A DNA stretch of 54,145 bases from Gemmatimonadota bacterium (GTDB lineage: Bacteria > Gemmatimonadota > Gemmatimonadetes > Longimicrobiales > Gaopeijiaceae), in NCBI GenBank assembly GCA_007125845.1, contig SLCK01000061.1:1-54145 (forward strand), given 5' to 3'. Position 1 is the stretch's first letter. Each line of letters begins with the position of its first letter. Below are positions 42,078 through 51,362 of the stretch, piece by piece. The notes beneath the pieces are model-generated. The model was not told the origin of the DNA, searched no databases, and was given only the letters and a program-made list of their open reading frames with translations. A program made the position numbers and the translations under genes.

Positions 42078-42971
42078 GAGAGCGTGTCCGCATCGCCCCG
42101 CCGGCGGCGCGCGAGGCGGAGGAACGACGGGAGGGGCGGGCGCCGGGGCTCGAGCTGGTGGTGCAAATGTTGGGGTCGCGAGGGCGCGCGGGCGATTCCT
42201 GCCAACTCAGGCCGTTGCCGGCGCGAGATCCGGATTCTGCCCGCAGAGCGGGAGAAAAACGCCAGGCGATGTCCGAAGGGCGTCGAGTGGCGAGTTTTGC
42301 CCGGGTTGGGCGCCCGAGTTGCCGGCTCCACCGCCCCCTCTCGGCCGGCGGATCCCGAGCGGACTTCCTCCCCCTCTACGGCCAGCGGGTGTCGAGCGGA
42401 CGCCGCAAGCGCTCGAGGACGGGTCGGGCGACGAGATACTCCCCCACCGTCTCGGGAGTGAGCATCCCCGCCAGGCGCCCCGCCGGATCCAAGGCACCGC
42501 GACGCAGGGAGAGCGGGCGAGCTATCTCAAGACGGGCCAACACCGGAGGCGGTGGCCTTGTGCCCCAACCCCCCGGCCGATCGGCCGGAAGCCCACACGG
42601 GCAGCGGCCCTGGATCTCAGTTGGAGCCCTTCGGCGATCGGTACAATCGCCTCCGATCTAAACCTCGACAGCGACCGCTGCTCTCGAAAAGCTGTCGAAC
42701 TTCGGCCCGGAAAACGAGACGAATGTCGACAGCGACCCGCCTTCCCTTGGTCGGAGTCGAGATTGAGCTCGCTTTCCGAGAGCAAAGTCGACACCGATGC
42801 GTCGAAATCTGTCCAAGTCAACCTTGTTCTCGCCGGCCCCGGATTCTTGCAGGCCCCAAATCCTCGCAGGTCCCAAGTTGTGGCGGGTCCCAGGTCATGC
42901 CGTAGCGGCGTCACGAGTCCCGCCACCGCCAAGCTCCGTACCTCGAGTCCTGACCGTCAAAGGGCGAGAAT
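42078..42971. other. About 0.9 kb of non-coding, decayed DNA with a repeat copy
   Basis: No supported gene. It includes copy 1 of a 119-bp repeat (42373-42491) that is the 3' end of an M50-CBS gene. Further right are short repeats: TCGACAGCGACC occurs at about 42665 and 42727, and GTCGAC elements recur near 42790. Open frames here on either strand lack ribosome sites and family likeness. Confidence 0.5.
42373..42491 (-). repeat. Copy 1 of a 119-bp direct repeat: orphan 3' end of an M50-CBS gene
   Basis: About 92 percent identical (10 mismatches in 119) to 42972-43090, offset 599 bp. Read on the minus strand it still encodes 'LAGMLTPETVGEYLVA' and ends 'RRPLDTRWP' then TAG, in frame without indels. 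It is the last 37 codons of a gene whose body is gone. Confidence 0.85.
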
Positions 42972-43090
42972 CCTCTACGGCCAGCGGGTGTCGAGCGGGC
43001 GTTGCAAGCGATCGAGGACGGGTCGGACGACGAGATACTCTCCCACCGTCTCGGGAGTGAGCATCCCCACCAGACGGCCTGCCGGATCCA
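42972..43090 (-). repeat. Copy 2 of the 119-bp direct repeat, at the 3' end of the M50-CBS pseudogene
   Basis: Matches 42373-42491 without gaps. Contains the stop codon TAG (42975-42977) and codons for 'LVGMLTPETVGEYLVV' to 'QRPLDTRWP'. Confidence 0.85.
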
Positions 43091-43954
43091 CCACCGGAAG
43101 GGCCGGACACCGGCACTCGTGCATGATCCGAGCGGCCTCGGCGCGGCCGACCGAAACCGGGACCGCGGGGACCCCCAGGCGCATGATGTCACGGACGGGA
43201 ACGCGGTGGTCCCCGCGCCGGAGGGCTCGGATCATCCCCTCGCGGGTGAGCATTCCGCGAACGCGGTCCGCCGGGTCCACCACCGGGAACTCGTGCCGCG
43301 CGGTGCGGATGAGAAGGTCCACGGCTCGCTCGAGCGGCGCCTCTTCCGCGAGCACCTCGAAGCGGGTGACCATCGGCTCGGTGACGGGCACGTCGCCCGA
43401 AAGGTCCCTGGGACCTGGGCGGCGGCGGCCTCCTGCGCGGCCCTCAGGTAAACGAAGAGGGCGATGAAAATCAGGAGGGGATTCCAAAAGAGGCCCACGA
43501 AGCCGAAGAGAAACGCGATACCTTGCCCCACCCGGGCCGCGATTGCCGTCGCCCGCCCGTAACTCATCACGGTGGCGAGCAGGGCCCTGAGCACCCGACC
43601 CCCGTCCATCGGGAAGGCCGGGATCATGTTGAAGACTGCGAGGATCACGTTGACGACGGCCACGCGGGCGAGCAGCTCCCCTCGCGCGTGGTCCAGCTCC
43701 CCCAGCTCCTCCACCCCCGCCGGTCCTCCCACGAAAACCAACAGCGCCACGGCGATGACCACGTTGACGGTGGGTCCCGCTAGGGCCACCACGAGCTCCT
43801 GAACCGGTTCGTCCGGCATCCGCTGAAGGCAAGCGAGGCCGCCGATGGGCAGGAGGGTGACGTCCGGCGCCGGGATCCCGTACATGCGCGCCGCGAAGGC
43901 GTGTCCGAATTCGTGCAGGAGGACGCAGCCGAATATGAGGAGGATGAAGAACAC
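42975..43954 (-). pseudogene. Site-2 protease-family (M50) metalloprotease with CBS domains, truncated and frameshifted
   Basis: The M50 part runs from GTG 43954 and reads 'FILLIFGCVLLHEFGHAFAARMYGIP' (zinc motif HEFGH), 'DVTLLPIGGLACLQRMPDEP' and 'NMIPAFPMDGGRVLRALL' (the second zinc Asp). At about 43415-43440 the frame must change; the CBS pair (VTRFEVLAEEAPLERAV... and VPVRDIMRLGVPAVPVSVG) continues in another frame to TAG 42975. The first membrane helix with the usual 'G-x-x-V-x-V-H-x-T' segment is missing: an in-frame stop lies upstream of the GTG. Intact members are about 370-390 residues. A single-base sequencing error could explain the frameshift but not the missing N-terminus. Confidence 0.75.
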
Positions 43955-44064
43955 CCCGTCGACAACGGCCGGGACGTATCTCCCAGGTCAGAGCTAGCAC
44001 CCCCGGTCCCGAAGGCCAAGGCGGAATCCCTCGAGCTTCACGACTCAGCCTCGACCCTCAGGCG

Positions 44065-44123
44065 TTGACATTCCCAGCCTTAGAATTTAGTCTCAACTAA
44101 CCTGAGATTTAGTCCACCCTAAA
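44065..44123 (+). promoter_or_regulatory. Promoter with two tandem TTTAG-N6-CTAA(A) operators upstream of the ZnuD-like receptor
   Basis: TTGACA (44065-44070) is a good -35 with a possible -10 (TAGTCT) 17 bp on. TTAG-TCTCAA-CTAA (44087-44100) and TTTAG-TCCACC-CTAAA (44108-44123, a perfect 5-bp palindrome) are spaced 22 bp, two helical turns, and overlap the -10. The AT-rich tract stands out in this GC-rich window. A metal-responsive repressor is the likely user; the site is not a standard Fur or IdeR box. Confidence 0.55.
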
Positions 44124-44165
44124 CTCATTCCGAAACCACTCCTCGCTCCGGTTCGGCTCTCCGCG

Positions 44166-46511
44166 ATGATCTCCTCCCCTACGGCCCGACCCGCATTTCG
44201 ATTCCTCTCCCGGTCGACGGGGATGGGTGCCGCCGCCACCGCGCACCTAGCCGCCGCCCCGGCGCACCTGGCCGCCGTCCTGGCGTGCCTGGCCACCGTC
44301 CTCGCCGCCACGACGCAATCGCTCGCCGCCCAGGAACCGGCGCAGGCCCTCCCACTCTCCGGCCGGATCCTCGACGCCGACGACTCCCGGCCGATCGCGG
44401 GGGCCCGGGTGGAGGTCCGCGGCGCCGAGGACCGCCTGGCTGCGACGGACGCCGAAGGACGGTTCCGGATCGCCCGGATCGGCCCGGGCTCCCATCCCTT
44501 CCGCGTGCAGGCGCTCGGCTACAGGACCGAGGAGGGCACCGTGAAGGTCGGATCGCGCGGCGGCGAGCTCGTGGTTTCCCTTGTCCGGCAGCCCCTCCTC
44601 GCCTCCGAGATCATCGCGACCGGAACCCCCCTGCGCGGGGTGGCCCCCTACCAGCCCGGCCAGGCCTTCGACGCCGAAGAGCTCTCGATCCGGGCTGCGA
44701 ACTCGTTCGGCGAGATGCTGGACGGAGAGCCGGGGCTGGCCATGAGGTCCTTCGGTCCCGCGGCTGGCCGCCCGGTCATCCGCGGACTGGATGGAGACCG
44801 GGTCGCCGTGCTCGAAAGCGGCCAACGCATGGGCGACATGTCCGAGACCGCTCACGACCACGCGATCGCCGTGGAGCCGCTCCTGGCCGAGCGGGTCGAG
44901 GTCGTGCGGGGGCCCGCCTCTCTCCTCTATGGATCGAGCGCCCTCGGGGGAGTGGTGAACATCCTCCGTCAGGACGTACCCGCGGACTGGCGTCCAGGCC
45001 TGCAGGGCACGTTGGCGGCCCAGGCGGCTTCGGTGAACCGCCTCGGAGCGGCCGCCGGTTCGGCGCGCTACGGCTCCGACCGCTGGGTCGGGTCGGGCCG
45101 CTGGTCCATCCGCGATTCCGGCGACTTCCGGGCCCCCGGTATCCCCGGCGGGACGCTGGAGAGCACGCACAGCCGTCTGCGCACCGGAGCGGGAGGCTTT
45201 GCGTGGGTCTCGGACGCTCTGAGGGCCGGCGCCGCCGTGGACCTCCACGGACACGTGTACGGTGTGCCGGAGGAGCTCGACGATCCCGACGACGAGGTGG
45301 AGATCCGGAGCGGACGCCAACGCCTGTCGGGGGTCATGGACTGGCGTCGACCCGAGCGTCTGGTCGAGACCGTGGAGCTCAGGGTCGCCGGTGCCCGCTT
45401 CCTGCAGCAGGAGATCGAGCGCGAGTGGGAGAGGGACGGCTCGCTCGACGAAGAGATCGAACACGAATTCCACCGGTACACGGCAGATGCGAGCCTGACG
45501 GCAAACCACGGTCGACTGGGCCCCTTCGAGAAAGGGGCCGTGGGCGCCTCCGCCCTCGTGTCCGCCCTCGCCGCCCGTGGCGCGGGAGAGTTCCACCCTG
45601 ACGGGAGCAACCTCGCCCTCGCCTTGTTCGCGTTCGAGCAGCTCCCCGTCACCGAACGCGTGAGCCTGCAGTCCGGATTCCGCCTCGAGCAAGGCCGCAC
45701 CGTCGCGCGGGAGAACGACTTCTTTCCCGGCTTTCACGCCCGCAGAAGCGCCACCACGGTCTCGGGTGCCATCGGTGCGAGGGCACGCCCGATCGAGGGC
45801 ATCGAGCTCGGCGCCCAGATCGCGAGGGCGCACCGCACCCCTCTACTCGAACAGCTATACTCGGACGGCCCGCACCTCGGTGCGGGTCGCTTCGAGATCG
45901 GAGACTCGCAGCTCGGGAACGAGGTCGGCCACGGGCTCGACCTTTTCGCCCGCTACGCCGGCGTGCGCCTGGAGGCCGAGGTCGCCCTCTTCCGCAATTG
46001 GATCGACGACTACGTGTTTCCCCGCCCGACCGGTCACCGCCATGAAAGCAGCGGCCTGCCGACCGTCCGTTGGAGCGCCGCGGCCGCCGTGTTCACCGGA
46101 GGGGAGATCGCCCTCGGTGTGCGGACTTCTCCCCATCTCCGCCTGCGCGCAACGTTCGACTATGTTCGAGCGAACGAGCAGGGAGCCGGCGGCGAGCCCC
46201 TCCCCTTCATCCCGCCGGCTCGAGGGTCGTTGACCTGGACCTACGATCGCGGAGGCTGGTGGATAGGCGGACGGACCCGGGGGACGGCCCGGCAGGACCG
46301 GGTTCCCTCGACACAGGAGCCTACCGAGGGCTACGCCCTCCTCGACGCGCAGATGGGCCTCCGCCTCGGCGACACCCGCGAGCACGCGCTCACGCTCCGG
46401 ATCGACAACGCCCTGGATACGGTCTACCGGGACCACCTCTCCCGGGTCGACGAGCGACGGCATCCGATGCCGGGACGCAACCTCGTCGCAGTGTACCGCT
46501 GGAGCTTCTGA
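44166..46511 (+). CDS. ZnuD-like TonB-dependent metal/heme receptor
   Basis: A 781-residue receptor. A long signal region (residues 1-55) ends LAAQE. Residues 62-140 are a carboxypeptidase-regulatory-like domain (LSGRILDADDSRPIAGARVEV...ALGYRTEEG). The plug has 'GEMLDGEPGLAMRSFGPAAGRPVIRGLDGDRVAVLESGQRMGDMSETAHDHAIAVEPLLAERVEVVRGPASLLYGSSALGGVVNIL' in pieces typical of ZnuD (S-x-x-x-x-D-H-A, then R-G-P-x-x-L-L-Y-G). A His/Asp/Glu-rich loop occurs at about 420-445 (EIEREWERDGSLDEEIEHEFHRY). It ends 'NLVAVYRWSF'. ZnuD receptors import zinc (or heme) under zinc limitation. The tandem operators upstream support metal control. Confidence 0.92.
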   Translation: MISSPTARPAFRFLSRSTGMGAAATAHLAAAPAHLAAVLACLATVLAATTQSLAAQEPAQALPLSGRILDADDSRPIAGARVEVRGAEDRLAATDAEGRFRIARIGPGSHPFRVQALGYRTEEGTVKVGSRGGELVVSLVRQPLLASEIIATGTPLRGVAPYQPGQAFDAEELSIRAANSFGEMLDGEPGLAMRSFGPAAGRPVIRGLDGDRVAVLESGQRMGDMSETAHDHAIAVEPLLAERVEVVRGPASLLYGSSALGGVVNILRQDVPADWRPGLQGTLAAQAASVNRLGAAAGSARYGSDRWVGSGRWSIRDSGDFRAPGIPGGTLESTHSRLRTGAGGFAWVSDALRAGAAVDLHGHVYGVPEELDDPDDEVEIRSGRQRLSGVMDWRRPERLVETVELRVAGARFLQQEIEREWERDGSLDEEIEHEFHRYTADASLTANHGRLGPFEKGAVGASALVSALAARGAGEFHPDGSNLALALFAFEQLPVTERVSLQSGFRLEQGRTVARENDFFPGFHARRSATTVSGAIGARARPIEGIELGAQIARAHRTPLLEQLYSDGPHLGAGRFEIGDSQLGNEVGHGLDLFARYAGVRLEAEVALFRNWIDDYVFPRPTGHRHESSGLPTVRWSAAAAVFTGGEIALGVRTSPHLRLRATFDYVRANEQGAGGEPLPFIPPARGSLTWTYDRGGWWIGGRTRGTARQDRVPSTQEPTEGYALLDAQMGLRLGDTREHALTLRIDNALDTVYRDHLSRVDERRHPMPGRNLVAVYRWSF

Positions 46512-46780
46512 CCCACGCACCCGCGAACGGGACGCCCGCCGGGCCGGCGCCCTTTCACTCGCGCTTGCCGGCGTCTCGAACTCTCCGGCGCACTTGGCTC
46601 GGCCCCCTCCGGATACTCGTACGTGCCGGGCGCTGGCGTGGGCATGTGAACCCGCACCGAGAATCCGTTCGGGGTCCGCCTGAGCGCGGCCGCGCCCTCG
46701 GCGTAGACCATCTCGCGCTCACCAGCCGCGTCCTGGCCGAAGATATCGGCGACCACGCCTGTGGTGACCGCCCCCTCCAA
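46424..46780 (-). pseudogene. Possible gene fragment, 5' part of a small hypothetical protein
   Basis: From TTG 46780 the frame reads 'GAVTTGVVADIFGQDAAGEREMVYAEGAAALRRTPNGFSVRVHMPTPAPGTYEYPEG', which looks like natural protein sequence, but after about residue 65 it becomes Arg-rich and runs 88 bp antisense into the receptor gene. There is no clear ribosome site. It may be the truncated start of a once longer gene. Weak call. Confidence 0.25.
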
Positions 46781-46817
46781 AAGCCCGCGGACCCCGCCGT
46801 GGGGCCCACGACCGCCG

Positions 46818-48272
46818 TCAGCGCGTATTCACGGCATCTGCGATCCGGTCGCCCACCTTCTGGTCGATGTTCCTCCAGTACTCGAAGGCGCGCCCCAGAA
46901 CGGGCTTCGACACGCCTTGGCTCAAGTGGCCGGCAACCGTGGACACCAGTCGGTCGCGCTGCGAGGCGTCCATCACCTTCCGCACGAGCGCGTTCGCCTG
47001 CACGAAGTCGTCGTCGTCCTCACGCAGCGTGTAAGCGGCCCGCACGAACTCGCCCTCCGCCGCCCAGGTGGCGTCCTCCGGGTAGCGCTCGGGGTCGGCC
47101 TGCGGCCCACCCTTCGAGTTCGGGGCGTACACCGGGTCCGACACATTCCGGACCCGCATCGCTCCATCCTTGCTGTAGGAGTGGACCGGGCACTTGGGCG
47201 AGTTCACCGGGATCTGTTTGTAGTTGACCCCGAGGCGGGCCCGGTGGGCGTCCGCGTAGGAGAACACGCGGGCAAGAAGCATCTTGTCCGGGCTCACGCC
47301 CACCCCCGGGACGAGGTTGTTCGGCTCGAAGGCCGCCTGCTCGATCTCCGTGTGGTAGTCCGTGGGGTTGCGGTCGAGGGTGAGCTGGCCGACCTCGATC
47401 AGCGGATAGTCCCCGTGCGGCCAGACCTTCGTGAGGTCAAATGGGTTGAACCGATAGGTCTCGGCCTCCCTGAAAGGCATGATCTGGACTTTCAGCGTCC
47501 AGCTCGGATGTTCGCCGCCCTCGATGGACTCGTAGAGGTCACGGGTGTGATAGTCCCCGTCGATCCCCGCGATCCGGTCCGCGTCCTCCTGGGTCAGAGT
47601 TTCGATGCCCTGGTTCGTCTTGAAGTGGTACTTCACCCAGAACTTCTGGCCCTTCTCATTGACCCACATGTAGGTGTGGCTCGAATACCCGTTCATGTTG
47701 CGCCAGGTGCGCGGGATCCCCCGGTCGCCCATGAGCCACGTCACCTGGTGGGCCGACTCCGGGGAGAGCGTCCAGAAGTCCCACTGCATGTCGTGATCGC
47801 GGAGGTTGCTGGCGGCCAGACGCTTCTGAGAACGGATGAAGTGCTGGAACTTCATCGGGTCGCGGATGAAGAAGACCGGCGTATTGTTGCCGACCATGTC
47901 GAAGTTGCCCTCAGTCGTGTAGAACTTCACCGCGAACCCGCGTGGATCTCGCCAGGTGTCCGGACTTCCCCGCTCACCGGCGACCGATGAGAAACGCAGG
48001 AGCACGTCGGTGGTGGTATTCGGTTGGAATACAGCGGCCTTGGTGTACTCGGTCACGTCGTGGGTGACCCGGAAGTTTCCAAACGCTCCACCACCCTTCG
48101 CGTGCGGCTGACGCTCCGGGATCCGCTCCCGGTTGAAGTTCGCCATCTGCTCGATCAGGTAGTGATCGTGTAGCAGGATCGGACCGTTGGGCCCCACGGT
48201 GAGGGAGTGTTCGTCGCTCGCTACGGGGCATCCGGCATCGGTGGTGGTGGGCTTGCGGCCTTTCTTTGCCAC
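46818..48272 (-). CDS. katA: Monofunctional heme catalase
   Basis: A 484-residue catalase (clade-3 length). GTG 48272 with AGGAG five bases upstream is chosen; the frame is open far upstream into antisense of oxyR. Catalytic H57 ([10 protein letters not shown]), N130 ([12 protein letters not shown]) and proximal heme ligand Y339 ([14 protein letters not shown]) are all present. It dismutes H2O2 to water and oxygen in the cytoplasm or periplasm (no signal peptide is evident). Divergently transcribed from oxyR, with 129 bp between the starts, a classic regulator-target pair. Confidence 0.97.
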   Translation of the reverse strand: MAKKGRKPTTTDAGCPVASDEHSLTVGPNGPILLHDHYLIEQMANFNRERIPERQPHAKGGGAFGNFRVTHDVTEYTKAAVFQPNTTTDVLLRFSSVAGERGSPDTWRDPRGFAVKFYTTEGNFDMVGNNTPVFFIRDPMKFQHFIRSQKRLAASNLRDHDMQWDFWTLSPESAHQVTWLMGDRGIPRTWRNMNGYSSHTYMWVNEKGQKFWVKYHFKTNQGIETLTQEDADRIAGIDGDYHTRDLYESIEGGEHPSWTLKVQIMPFREAETYRFNPFDLTKVWPHGDYPLIEVGQLTLDRNPTDYHTEIEQAAFEPNNLVPGVGVSPDKMLLARVFSYADAHRARLGVNYKQIPVNSPKCPVHSYSKDGAMRVRNVSDPVYAPNSKGGPQADPERYPEDATWAAEGEFVRAAYTLREDDDDFVQANALVRKVMDASQRDRLVSTVAGHLSQGVSKPVLGRAFEYWRNIDQKVGDRIADAVNTR

Positions 48273-48340
48273 TGTGTCTCCTGGGTTCGGTCGGTCTGGA
48301 ATGGGTTGCAATCCTACCCTTCCGGCTTCACATAAGTCAA

Positions 48341-48355
48341 ATTGATCGTTGCTAT
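48341..48355. promoter_or_regulatory. Partial OxyR-type half-site in the katA-oxyR intergenic region
   Basis: ATTG-ATCGTTG-CTAT matches the OxyR half pattern ATAG-N7-CTAT at seven of eight fixed positions. A second half-site is not well conserved. It lies between the divergent starts. Confidence 0.4.
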
Positions 48356-48401
48356 CCTGCCATTGACGCAACCAATCCCCCTTTGCGACCCGAGCAGATC
48401 C

Positions 48402-49367
48402 ATGACTCTGACCCAACTCAGATACGTGGTGGAAGTGGACCGGCACCGCCACTTCACGAGGGCCGCTGAGGCGTGCGGCGTGACCCAACCGACCCTCAGC
48501 ATGCAGATCCGCAAGCTCGAGAAGGAGCTGGGAGTGGACATCTTTCACCGCACGCCGATGCAGGTCCGGCCCACGGACGTCGGCCGCCGGATCGTCGAGC
48601 AGGCCCAGACGGTCCTTGGAGAAGCGAGCCGCATGCGGGAGTGGGCCGAGGAGCACGCAGCAGACATCTCCGGAGTGCTCCGCCTGGGCGTGATCCCTAC
48701 CGTGGCTCCCTGGGTCCTGCCCCCTGCCCTGCCGTTTCTCGCCTCGCGCCATCCGGCGCTCTCGCTCGTCGTGGAGGAGCTCAAGACCTCGGAGCTCCTC
48801 GAACGAATCCGGGACGACCGGCTCGACGCGGGAATCCTCGCGACCCCGGAAGATCTCTCCGGCCTGCCTTTTCGGCGGCTCTTCCGGGAGCCCTTCGTCG
48901 GCTACCTCTCTGCCGGCCACCGGCTTTCGGATCGCCAGACGCTGCGGCGCGGGGACCTCAGGCTCGACGACCTCTGGTTGCTCCAGGAGGGTCACTGCTT
49001 TCGGGACCAGGTGCTGGACCTCTGTTCGCGGGTGGGTCCCTCCACCGGGCCCTCCGGATCCCTCAGTTTCGAGAGTGGGAGCCTCGACACTCTACAGCGC
49101 CTCGTGGACGAGAGTGGAGGGATGACTCTCCTCCCTCGCCTCGCCGCGGCTGCTCTGGGCGAGGAGGAACGGAGCCGGGTCAGGCCCTTCGAGTCGCCGC
49201 CTCCTTCCAGAATGGTCTGCCTGGTGCATGGCCGCACCTACCTGAAGCGAGCCGCCCGGGACGCCCTCATCGAGGTCCTGCTCGACTCGGTTCCAAAGGA
49301 TGCCGTCAGCATCGCCTCCGACGATGACGCTCACCCGCGCTTGTCAGCGGACGCCGTCCGGGCATAG
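48402..49367 (+). CDS. oxyR: Hydrogen peroxide-sensing LysR-type regulator OxyR
   Basis: A 321-residue LysR-type protein from ATG 48402. The helix-turn-helix is '[27 protein letters not shown]' at 18-45. The redox pair is C199 (EGHCFRDQ) and C208 (LDLC), the same numbering and H-C-x-R-D-Q context as E. coli OxyR, so the protein should form the C199-C208 disulfide on H2O2 exposure. It is divergent from katA. A strong bidirectional hairpin follows the stop. Confidence 0.95.
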   Translation: MTLTQLRYVVEVDRHRHFTRAAEACGVTQPTLSMQIRKLEKELGVDIFHRTPMQVRPTDVGRRIVEQAQTVLGEASRMREWAEEHAADISGVLRLGVIPTVAPWVLPPALPFLASRHPALSLVVEELKTSELLERIRDDRLDAGILATPEDLSGLPFRRLFREPFVGYLSAGHRLSDRQTLRRGDLRLDDLWLLQEGHCFRDQVLDLCSRVGPSTGPSGSLSFESGSLDTLQRLVDESGGMTLLPRLAAAALGEEERSRVRPFESPPPSRMVCLVHGRTYLKRAARDALIEVLLDSVPKDAVSIASDDDAHPRLSADAVRA

Positions 49368-49380
49368 TGGGGTGAGGAGA

Positions 49381-49424
49381 GAGCCGGCCTCCACGCGTAC
49401 CACCCTTTCGGAGGAGGCCGGCTC
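49381..49424. terminator. Bidirectional hairpin between oxyR and the DUF4168 gene
   Basis: GAGCCGGCCTCC (49381-49392) and GGAGGCCGGCTC (49413-49424) form a perfect 12-bp stem with a 20-base loop, in the 65-bp gap between two convergent genes. Confidence 0.7.
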
Positions 49425-49432
49425 CCGGTGGC

Positions 49433-49717
49433 TCAGTTTGGACCCATCGGACCGAGCTCCTCTTGCCTCTCCTCGAGAATCTCGTCCAGAACTTGCTGAA
49501 ACTCGGCGTTCATCTCGGGATCCATGTCGAGTACGGTGACGACTTCTGAGTAGCGCTGGGCGGTGAGGTCGTACTCGTCCAGGATCTCCTCCATCTCGAG
49601 GTTGGCCTGCTGCTGGACCTGGCTGGCCTCTTCCGGATTCTCGATGCCGGCGAGGGTCTGCTGCAGCTCCTCCTGAACCTCGGTTACGTCGAGCATGGCC
49701 TCCGTGAAGCGGACCAA
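49433..49717 (-). CDS. DUF4168-like helical protein, N-terminal signal not readable in frame
   Basis: A 94-residue frame from TTG 49717. It has the DUF4168 pattern: 'LVRFTEAMLDVTEVQEELQQTL' (F-x-x-A-x-x-x-V), then 'QQQANLEMEEILDEYDLTAQRYSEVVTVLDMDPEMNAEFQQVLDEI'. Members normally carry a signal peptide, but upstream sequence in this frame (LPPSPPDHEE) is not hydrophobic and no ATG is present. A frameshift, a rare start or a leaderless short version are possible. Its product is acidic and helical; function unknown. Confidence 0.6.
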   Translation of the reverse strand: MVRFTEAMLDVTEVQEELQQTLAGIENPEEASQVQQQANLEMEEILDEYDLTAQRYSEVVTVLDMDPEMNAEFQQVLDEILEERQEELGPMGPN

Positions 49718-49833
49718 CTCCTCATGATCCGGCGGGCTCGGGGGAAGCGTGCAGGTCGACCGAGGGGAGCTCGGAGGCAGTCGCCTCCGCGTCCTGCTTC
49801 CCGCCGTCGAGGCTCAGCGGGTAGAGGCCTCCG

Positions 49834-51303
49834 GTGCGTAAGGACGTGCCCCCGCCTGGACCTGAATCCTCGAAGGCCCGGGTCCTCCTGGTCGAGGATG
49901 ACGAGGCGCTCAGGGCCATCCTCGAGGATGAGCTCGCCGAAGAGGGGCTCGCGATCCGGGCGGTGGGCTCCGCGGAACAGGCCCTCGAGCTTCTCGGCCG
50001 GGAGGACGTCGACCTCGTGGTAAGCGACATACGCCTCCCGGAGCTCGATGGGCTGCAGCTTCTCCGGCGCACACGAAAGGGGCCGCATCCGCCCTCCTTT
50101 CTCGTGATCACCGCGTTCGGGACGATTGATCAGGCGGTGAGTGCGCTCAAGGAGGGAGCTGACGACTTCCTCACCAAGCCCCTGGACCTCGACCACCTTT
50201 CGGTCCGGGTCGCGCGCATCCTCGAGAACCGCCGGCTCCGCACGGAGATCCGGAGATATCGGGATGCACTCGGCCGGAACGACTTCCACGGGACGGTCGG
50301 CCGCAGCCAGGTGATGCGGGACCTCTTTGGCCAGCTCCAAAGGATCGGTCGTGGCCGGGGGCCTGTGCTCCTGCAGGGGGAGAGCGGAGTGGGCAAGGAG
50401 TTGGCGGCGAAGGCGATCCACGCGGAAAGCGACCGGAGCGACGGCCCCTTCCTGGCCGTGAACTGTGCAGGGGTGCCGGCCTCGCTTCTCGAAAGCGAGT
50501 TCTTCGGGCATGTAAAGGGGGCTTTCTCGGGAGCCGTCGCTGACCGATCGGGGCTCTTCCAGGAGGCCGAGGGAGGCACCCTGCTCCTCGATGAGATCGG
50601 GGAGATGCCTCCGGAGCTCCAGGCCGGCCTGCTCCGTGTGCTCGAGGGAGACGAAGTCCGGCCCGTGGGAAGCAACCGGTCCGTGAAGGTGGACGTGCGA
50701 GTCGTGGCGGCCACGAACCGGGACCTGACCGAGGCGCTGGAACAGGGTCACTTTCGTCAGGACCTCTTCTACCGCCTGGAGACGTTTCGCATTCAGGTGC
50801 CGCCGCTCCGGGACAGGAACGGCGACCTGGAACTGCTCGCCGGGCACTTCATCCGACGCCACACGGCCCGGCTCGAACGGGACGATTGCCGGGCATCTCC
50901 CGCGTTTCTCTCCGCTTTGCGTGCCTATGGATTTCCGGGCAACGTCCGTGAGCTGGAGAACGTCGTCGAACGAGCCGTGACCTTCTGCGACGGCAGGACC
51001 CTGCAACCACGCCACCTGCCCCCCCGCGTACGGGCGCCGGGCGGTGCCCCCACGCCGACATCTCCGGACGGAGTCGCCGGGGAGCGCGGTCCCGCCGGGG
51101 ACCTCCTTGCCCAGGTCCTGGCCGACGGAAGCTTCCCGACCCTGCGCGAGCTCGAGCTGCGCTACGTGCGGGAGGTTCTCGAGCATACCGGCGGAAACAA
51201 GCGCCGTGCGGCCGCCCTCCTCGGCATCGGCCGACGCACGCTGTACCGCAAGCTCGACCGCCCGGACGGCGATCGCGAGTCCCGGGAATCCCCCACGAGC
51301 TGA
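49834..51303 (+). CDS. Sigma-54-dependent (NtrC-type) response regulator
   Basis: A 489-residue regulator from GTG 49834. Receiver at 15-130 with D65 (VVSDIRLPELDG) and K (DFLTKPLD). The AAA+ domain at 150-390 has Walker A 'GESGVGKE' (183-189), the sigma-54 contact loop GAFSGA (229-234; canonical GAFTGA), Walker B 'LLLDEIGEM' and 'FYRLETFRIQVPPLRDR'. The Fis-type helix-turn-helix 'TLRELELRYVREVLEHTGGNKRRAAALLGIGRRTLYRKL' ends the protein. No histidine kinase gene is adjacent in the window. It could regulate the two-gene unit immediately downstream. Confidence 0.94.
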   Translation: MRKDVPPPGPESSKARVLLVEDDEALRAILEDELAEEGLAIRAVGSAEQALELLGREDVDLVVSDIRLPELDGLQLLRRTRKGPHPPSFLVITAFGTIDQAVSALKEGADDFLTKPLDLDHLSVRVARILENRRLRTEIRRYRDALGRNDFHGTVGRSQVMRDLFGQLQRIGRGRGPVLLQGESGVGKELAAKAIHAESDRSDGPFLAVNCAGVPASLLESEFFGHVKGAFSGAVADRSGLFQEAEGGTLLLDEIGEMPPELQAGLLRVLEGDEVRPVGSNRSVKVDVRVVAATNRDLTEALEQGHFRQDLFYRLETFRIQVPPLRDRNGDLELLAGHFIRRHTARLERDDCRASPAFLSALRAYGFPGNVRELENVVERAVTFCDGRTLQPRHLPPRVRAPGGAPTPTSPDGVAGERGPAGDLLAQVLADGSFPTLRELELRYVREVLEHTGGNKRRAAALLGIGRRTLYRKLDRPDGDRESRESPTS

Positions 51304-51362
51304 GCCGCGGTCCTGGGCCCGCATTGATTTTTCGTGGACTCTTTCCACCCCGGCGTCGCATA

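Noticed and set aside
42660-42800. CRISPR-like short repeats (TCGACAGCGACC, GTCGAC)
   Set aside because: Only two to three imperfect occurrences with irregular spacing and no cas genes.
42522-42932. 136-residue frame on the minus strand in the decayed 42-43 kb region
   Set aside because: No ribosome site, no family resemblance, and it overlaps short repeats; most likely non-coding.
42373-43090. Mobile element explanation (IS with direct repeats) for the 119-bp repeat
   Set aside because: The repeat is coding 3' gene sequence with 92 percent identity and no transposase or terminal inverted repeats; gene duplication and decay explain it better.
46512-46817. A complete gene between the ZnuD-like receptor and katA
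   Set aside because: Only a fragment with natural-looking sequence is visible; no clear start, and its frame decays into antisense of the receptor gene.
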